From: Planctomycetota bacterium
GTDB taxonomy: Bacteria > Planctomycetota > Phycisphaerae > Phycisphaerales > UBA1924
Direction of reading: 5' to 3'
NCBI GenBank assembly: GCA_023434205.1
Contig: JAEYTB010000173.1
Span: forward strand, 1-7,001
DNA length: 7,001 nt
The notes under the pieces were generated by a model. That model was not told where the DNA came from, searched no databases, and saw only the letters and a program-made list of their open reading frames with translations. The position numbers and the translations under genes were made by a program. Shown here piece by piece: positions 4,974-7,001 of the stretch (positions are counted from its first letter, which is position 1; every line of letters starts with the position of its first letter).

Positions 4974-5909
4974 TTACCGCGGCATGGTCGGGTCGGTGCC
5001 GGGGTTGGACGGGTTGCTGGGGTTCACGCCCGGCTGACGCGGCTCGGTGGGCTGCGTGGGGAAGTTGGGGTCGCGGTCAGGGTTGTTGGGGTTGTTGGGG
5101 TCGAAGGGTTGCGTCGGCTGGTTGGGGTCGCGGCGGGGGGTGCCCAGGTCGGTGCCCTCGAGGTTGGTCTGGAGGTCGCGGGCGGTCTGGAGGTGGCTGC
5201 GGAGGATGGGGAGCTGCCGCTGCGCGAAGGCCTTGAGCTGCGCATCCTCGCCGGTGCGGGACTGCTGGTCGAACTGCTGGATCGCCCGCTCGTGGCCCTG
5301 GATCATGTGCTTGATGAACTCGCGGTCGAACTCCGCGCCCTGCATCTGGTTCATCTTGTCCACCATCTGCCGGTGCTCCTGGGGGAGCTGGCTGGCGATC
5401 TGGACGTTCTTGGTGCGGGCGAGCGTGGTGAGCTCGTCCTGGGCCTTGGTGTGGTCGTCGATCAGCTTCTGCGCGAACTCGCGGACGCGGTCGTTGCTGG
5501 CCTGACGCTGGCCCAGGCGGCCGAACTCGATCTCCTTCTGGTTGAGGGTCGAGGCGTCCTTGACGAAGTCCTGGTCGGCCTGGCGGAGGGCCTGGCCGCT
5601 GCCCTGCACGCCGGCGCGGTCGGCATCCCACTGCGGGGTGCCCTGCATGTTGGTGCGGGTCTGGTCGGTGGCGCTGGGGTTCTGCCACGTTTCGCCCTGC
5701 CGCGTGCTCTGCCAGACGTTGTCCCGGCGCGTGTCGGTGCGGGTGTTCACGTCGGTGCGGGTCTCGGAGCGGCGGTTGGTGTCGGAGTAGGTGGAGCGGG
5801 GCTGGGTGTCGTAGTAGGTATTGTCGCGGTCCCAGTTGTCGTCGTTGCGGCAGCCCACGGCTCCGATGGTCCCGGCCAAGGCGATCAGCATCACAAGCTT
5901 GGTTCTCAT
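4974..5909 (-). CDS. DUF4142 domain lipoprotein with Asn/Pro-rich tail
   Basis: 311 residues. Residues 1-20 form a lipoprotein signal (M-R-T-K, hydrophobic stretch, lipobox A-V-G-C with Cys20), so the mature protein is probably membrane-anchored and faces the periplasm. Residues 21-105 are a polar, low-complexity linker rich in Asp, Arg and Thr. Residues 110-250 match the DUF4142 four-helix (ferritin-like) family: A-D-Q-D-F-V near the start, A-Q-K-L-I-D-D-H-T-K-A in the middle and F-D-R-E-F-I-K-H-M-I-Q-G-H late in the domain, with family-typical His residues. The tail 258-311 repeats P-N-x-P/D-P-N motifs and is probably disordered. The molecular role of the family is not established; it is often linked to stress or envelope functions. 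The start ATG has GGGAG nine bases upstream. Codons are strongly GC-biased at third positions. A terminator hairpin follows the stop. Confidence 0.92.
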   Translation of the reverse strand: MRTKLVMLIALAGTIGAVGCRNDDNWDRDNTYYDTQPRSTYSDTNRRSETRTDVNTRTDTRRDNVWQSTRQGETWQNPSATDQTRTNMQGTPQWDADRAGVQGSGQALRQADQDFVKDASTLNQKEIEFGRLGQRQASNDRVREFAQKLIDDHTKAQDELTTLARTKNVQIASQLPQEHRQMVDKMNQMQGAEFDREFIKHMIQGHERAIQQFDQQSRTGEDAQLKAFAQRQLPILRSHLQTARDLQTNLEGTDLGTPRRDPNQPTQPFDPNNPNNPDRDPNFPTQPTEPRQPGVNPSNPSNPGTDPTMPR

Positions 5910-6005
5910 TGCAGGTAGCTCCCTAGTGAGTGTTTGCCCTTCCCACGGCGTTGCCCGTTAGTTGGCGGTCGCAGGCTGAACCCCCGGTGAGAGGGGCAGA
6001 AAAGC

Positions 6006-6021
6006 ACCGGCACAGGCCGGT
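6006..6021. repeat. Hairpin between divergent genes
   Basis: ACCGGC at 6006-6011 pairs with GCCGGT at 6016-6021 around ACAG. A second, longer imperfect hairpin follows at 6034-6053 (GGCGT-CTTC-ACGCC core with two further pairs past a G-G mismatch). They sit in the 195-base gap between the divergent DUF4142 and two-helix membrane protein genes. They could be operators or leader structures; I see no clear -35/-10 pair. Confidence 0.4.
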
Positions 6022-6092
6022 TCCGAACACCGGGCGGGCGTCTTCACGCCGGCTTAATCCCCGGGTGGGCTGATATGGGATTGGAACCTGAT

Positions 6093-6098
6093 AGGAGG
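6093..6098 (+). promoter_or_regulatory. Strong ribosome-binding site (AGGAGG) for the start at 6105
   Basis: AGGAGG is a perfect Shine-Dalgarno core ending six bases before the ATG at 6105. It settles the start there over the in-frame ATG at 6075, which has no such site, and predicts strong translation. Confidence 0.85.
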
Positions 6099-6104
6099 TG
6101 CCCG

Positions 6105-6494
6105 ATGGACGAGACTCGCAAGCCGGGTGAATACAGCGGGGTGCGTGAGTACCACGAACCCCCGACGGACGCCCGGGAGATCGACGAGGTGGCGAGGGAG
6201 GAGGTGGCGCAGCACTCGCCGGATGGTCGGCAGCCCGACCGGGTATCGGAGGGGCGGGGCCGCAAGGTGTTCGTGGTGGTGCTCGCCGTGGGGCTGCCGC
6301 TGGTGATCGGGGGCGTGATCTACTGGGGCGGGATGGCGGCGCTGCTGATGGGGTTGGTGTATGTGCTTGTGTTCGCGTTCGTTGCGTTCCCGGTGTGGTA
6401 CGCGGGGCTGATGCGAAAGCGGGAGGAGGCGGAGGCGACGGAGATCGTGAAGCACACCCTGAACGAGCGGGACAGCAAGGGCCGGGCCGCCTGA
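6105..6494 (+). CDS. Small membrane protein with two transmembrane helices
   Basis: 129 residues. The first 53 are highly charged and polar (M-D-E-T-R-K-P-G-E-Y, then an Asp/Glu/Arg-rich stretch) with no signal peptide. Two hydrophobic segments follow: about 55-75 (V-F-V-V-V-L-A-V-G-L-P-L-V-I-G-G) and about 77-101 (A-A-L-L-M-G-L-V-Y-V-L-V-F-A-F-V). They are joined by a very short turn (Y-W-G-G), so they probably form a tight hairpin in the membrane. The C-terminal 28 residues are charged, and both ends probably lie on the cytoplasmic side because basic residues flank the helices. I do not recognise a family. It has its own strong ribosome-binding site, is divergent from the DUF4142 lipoprotein and is 181 bases upstream of the RNA-binding protein gene. 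GC-rich third positions and the clear topology support a real gene. Confidence 0.85.
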   Translation: MDETRKPGEYSGVREYHEPPTDAREIDEVAREEVAQHSPDGRQPDRVSEGRGRKVFVVVLAVGLPLVIGGVIYWGGMAALLMGLVYVLVFAFVAFPVWYAGLMRKREEAEATEIVKHTLNERDSKGRAA

Positions 6495-6675
6495 GCGGGC
6501 GGGGCCCCGGGCGGGGGGTGGGGGGGCCGGTTGGTGGAGAAGCTGGCTATACTTTGGGCTGATGGCGGGTTGGCCGGCAGGGTGCCGGCGCCGCCGTTGA
6601 CCAGCGCTCGTCTTTGCCCGAGTTCAGGCAGCGATTGGGATTTCGGTTCTTCGGGCAGAGTTCGAGACAGAAAAA
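6495..6675 (+). promoter_or_regulatory. Leader/promoter region of the RNA-binding protein gene
   Basis: A TATACT at 6548-6553 could be a -10 box, matching 5 of 6 consensus bases; no good -35 lies at the right distance. From it a leader of about 115 bases would precede the ATG. The leader can fold: GCCGGC at 6573-6578 with GCCGGC at 6584-6589, and TGCCCGA at 6615-6621 with TCGGGCA at 6651-6657. The last bases (AAAAAA just before the ATG) are unpaired and A-rich. The very G-rich stretch 6494-6530 lies upstream. Confidence 0.4.
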
Positions 6676-7001
6676 ATGATGAAGCTCTATGTCGGCAACC
6701 TTCCGTTCAGCACGGATGATTCGCAGCTGCGCGCCCTGTTCGAGCCGCACGGCGAGGTGGCCTCCGCGTCGATCGTGATGGACCGCGACACGGGCCGCCC
6801 CCGCGGCTTCGGGTTCGTGGAGATGTCGGATGACGGCCAGGCCCGCGCGGCCATCGAGGCCATGAACGGCCAGTCCGTGGACGGGCGTTCGATCGTCGTC
6901 AACGAGGCCCGGCCGCGTGAGGCCCGTGCGGGCGGCGGCGGCGGTCGCGGCGGCTTCGGCGGCGGCGGCGGTCGTGGCGGCTACGGCGGCGGCGGTGGCC
7001 G
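6676..7001 (+). CDS. Glycine-rich RRM RNA-binding protein (3' end beyond window)
   Basis: 108 codons are visible and the frame is open at the edge. Residues 4-80 are an RNA recognition motif: RNP2 L-Y-V-G-N-L at 4-9 and RNP1 R-G-F-G-F-V-E-M at 43-50, including the aromatic residues that stack on RNA (Tyr5, Phe45, Phe47). From residue 86 the chain becomes Gly/Arg-rich with G-G-R-G-G-F and G-G-R-G-G-Y repeats, typical of the small bacterial RRM proteins known best from cyanobacteria, where several respond to cold. A cytoplasmic, RNA-chaperone-like role is inferred from this family. Two ATGs stand side by side at 6676 and 6679; the ribosome-binding site is weak (GAGACAG, about 6 bases upstream), and either may be used. 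The long, foldable leader suggests post-transcriptional control. Confidence 0.92.
   Translation, partial: MMKLYVGNLPFSTDDSQLRALFEPHGEVASASIVMDRDTGRPRGFGFVEMSDDGQARAAIEAMNGQSVDGRSIVVNEARPREARAGGGGGRGGFGGGGGRGGYGGGGG

Noticed and set aside
4965..5918. A 317-codon open frame on the plus strand opposite the DUF4142 gene
   Set aside because: It mirrors the DUF4142 gene almost exactly, gives a Val/Leu/Gly/Ala-rich sequence with no domain, and arises because GC-biased codons on one strand rarely make stops on the other. The minus strand has a lipobox, a ribosome-binding site and a known domain.
6075..6104. Upstream in-frame ATG (6075) for the two-helix membrane protein
   Set aside because: The AGGAGG at 6093-6098 points to the ATG at 6105 and would lie inside the coding sequence otherwise.
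6500..6509. CGGGGCCCCG palindrome after the membrane protein gene as a terminator
   Set aside because: It has no loop and no T-tract; it is just a GC-rich palindrome in G-rich DNA.

Overview
The window looks like chromosome from a high-GC bacterium of the phylum Planctomycetota, most likely the Phycisphaerae/Phycisphaerales. The strongest clue is the C-terminal calcium-binding repeat pair of the long minus-strand protein (D-F-D-G-D-G-D-I-G-T-D-A-D-I-E-A-F-F and a near copy). I recognise this as the GC-type, dockerin-like C-terminus common in secreted proteins of that group. The organism is inferred; no rRNA or other marker gene is present.

Layout, left to right: (1) Positions 1-22 may hold the first codons of a minus-strand gene leaving the window. 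(2) 201-980 (+) encodes an unrecognised protein with four CxxC pairs, probably zinc-binding. (3) Converging with it, 1005-3536 (-) encodes an 843-residue secreted protein: signal peptide, seven Trp-containing repeats of about 45 residues (possibly a beta-propeller), an alpha/beta-hydrolase domain with a GHSAG nucleophile elbow, a beta-rich region and the dockerin-like tail. (4) 3537-4285 is a 749-base non-coding stretch with a probable promoter for the secreted protein, a strong hairpin, a degenerate 21-bp tandem array (3902-4110), a G-quadruplex-type G-run cluster, and a GCCGATAA element resembling a sigma-28 (FliA) promoter. (5) 4286-4768 (+) encodes a 160-residue soluble protein with a D-R-V-E-L-S-E-K-A motif. 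(6) 4769-4973 holds four hairpins between convergent genes. (7) 4974-5909 (-) encodes a DUF4142 lipoprotein with an Asn/Pro-rich tail. (8) 6105-6494 (+) encodes a small two-helix membrane protein. (9) 6676 to the right edge (+) is the start of a glycine-rich RRM RNA-binding protein.

No obvious operon or single pathway links these genes; nearly every one has its own control region, and neighbours are mostly convergent or divergent. The most notable items are the 21-bp array, whose period equals two DNA helical turns and which reads as seven-residue units on the minus strand, and the sigma-28-like promoter placed exactly where a short leader for the 160-residue protein would begin. The two genes on the left (201-3536) use visibly less GC-biased third codon positions than those on the right. 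No CRISPR array, tRNA, rRNA, transposase or prophage gene was seen.
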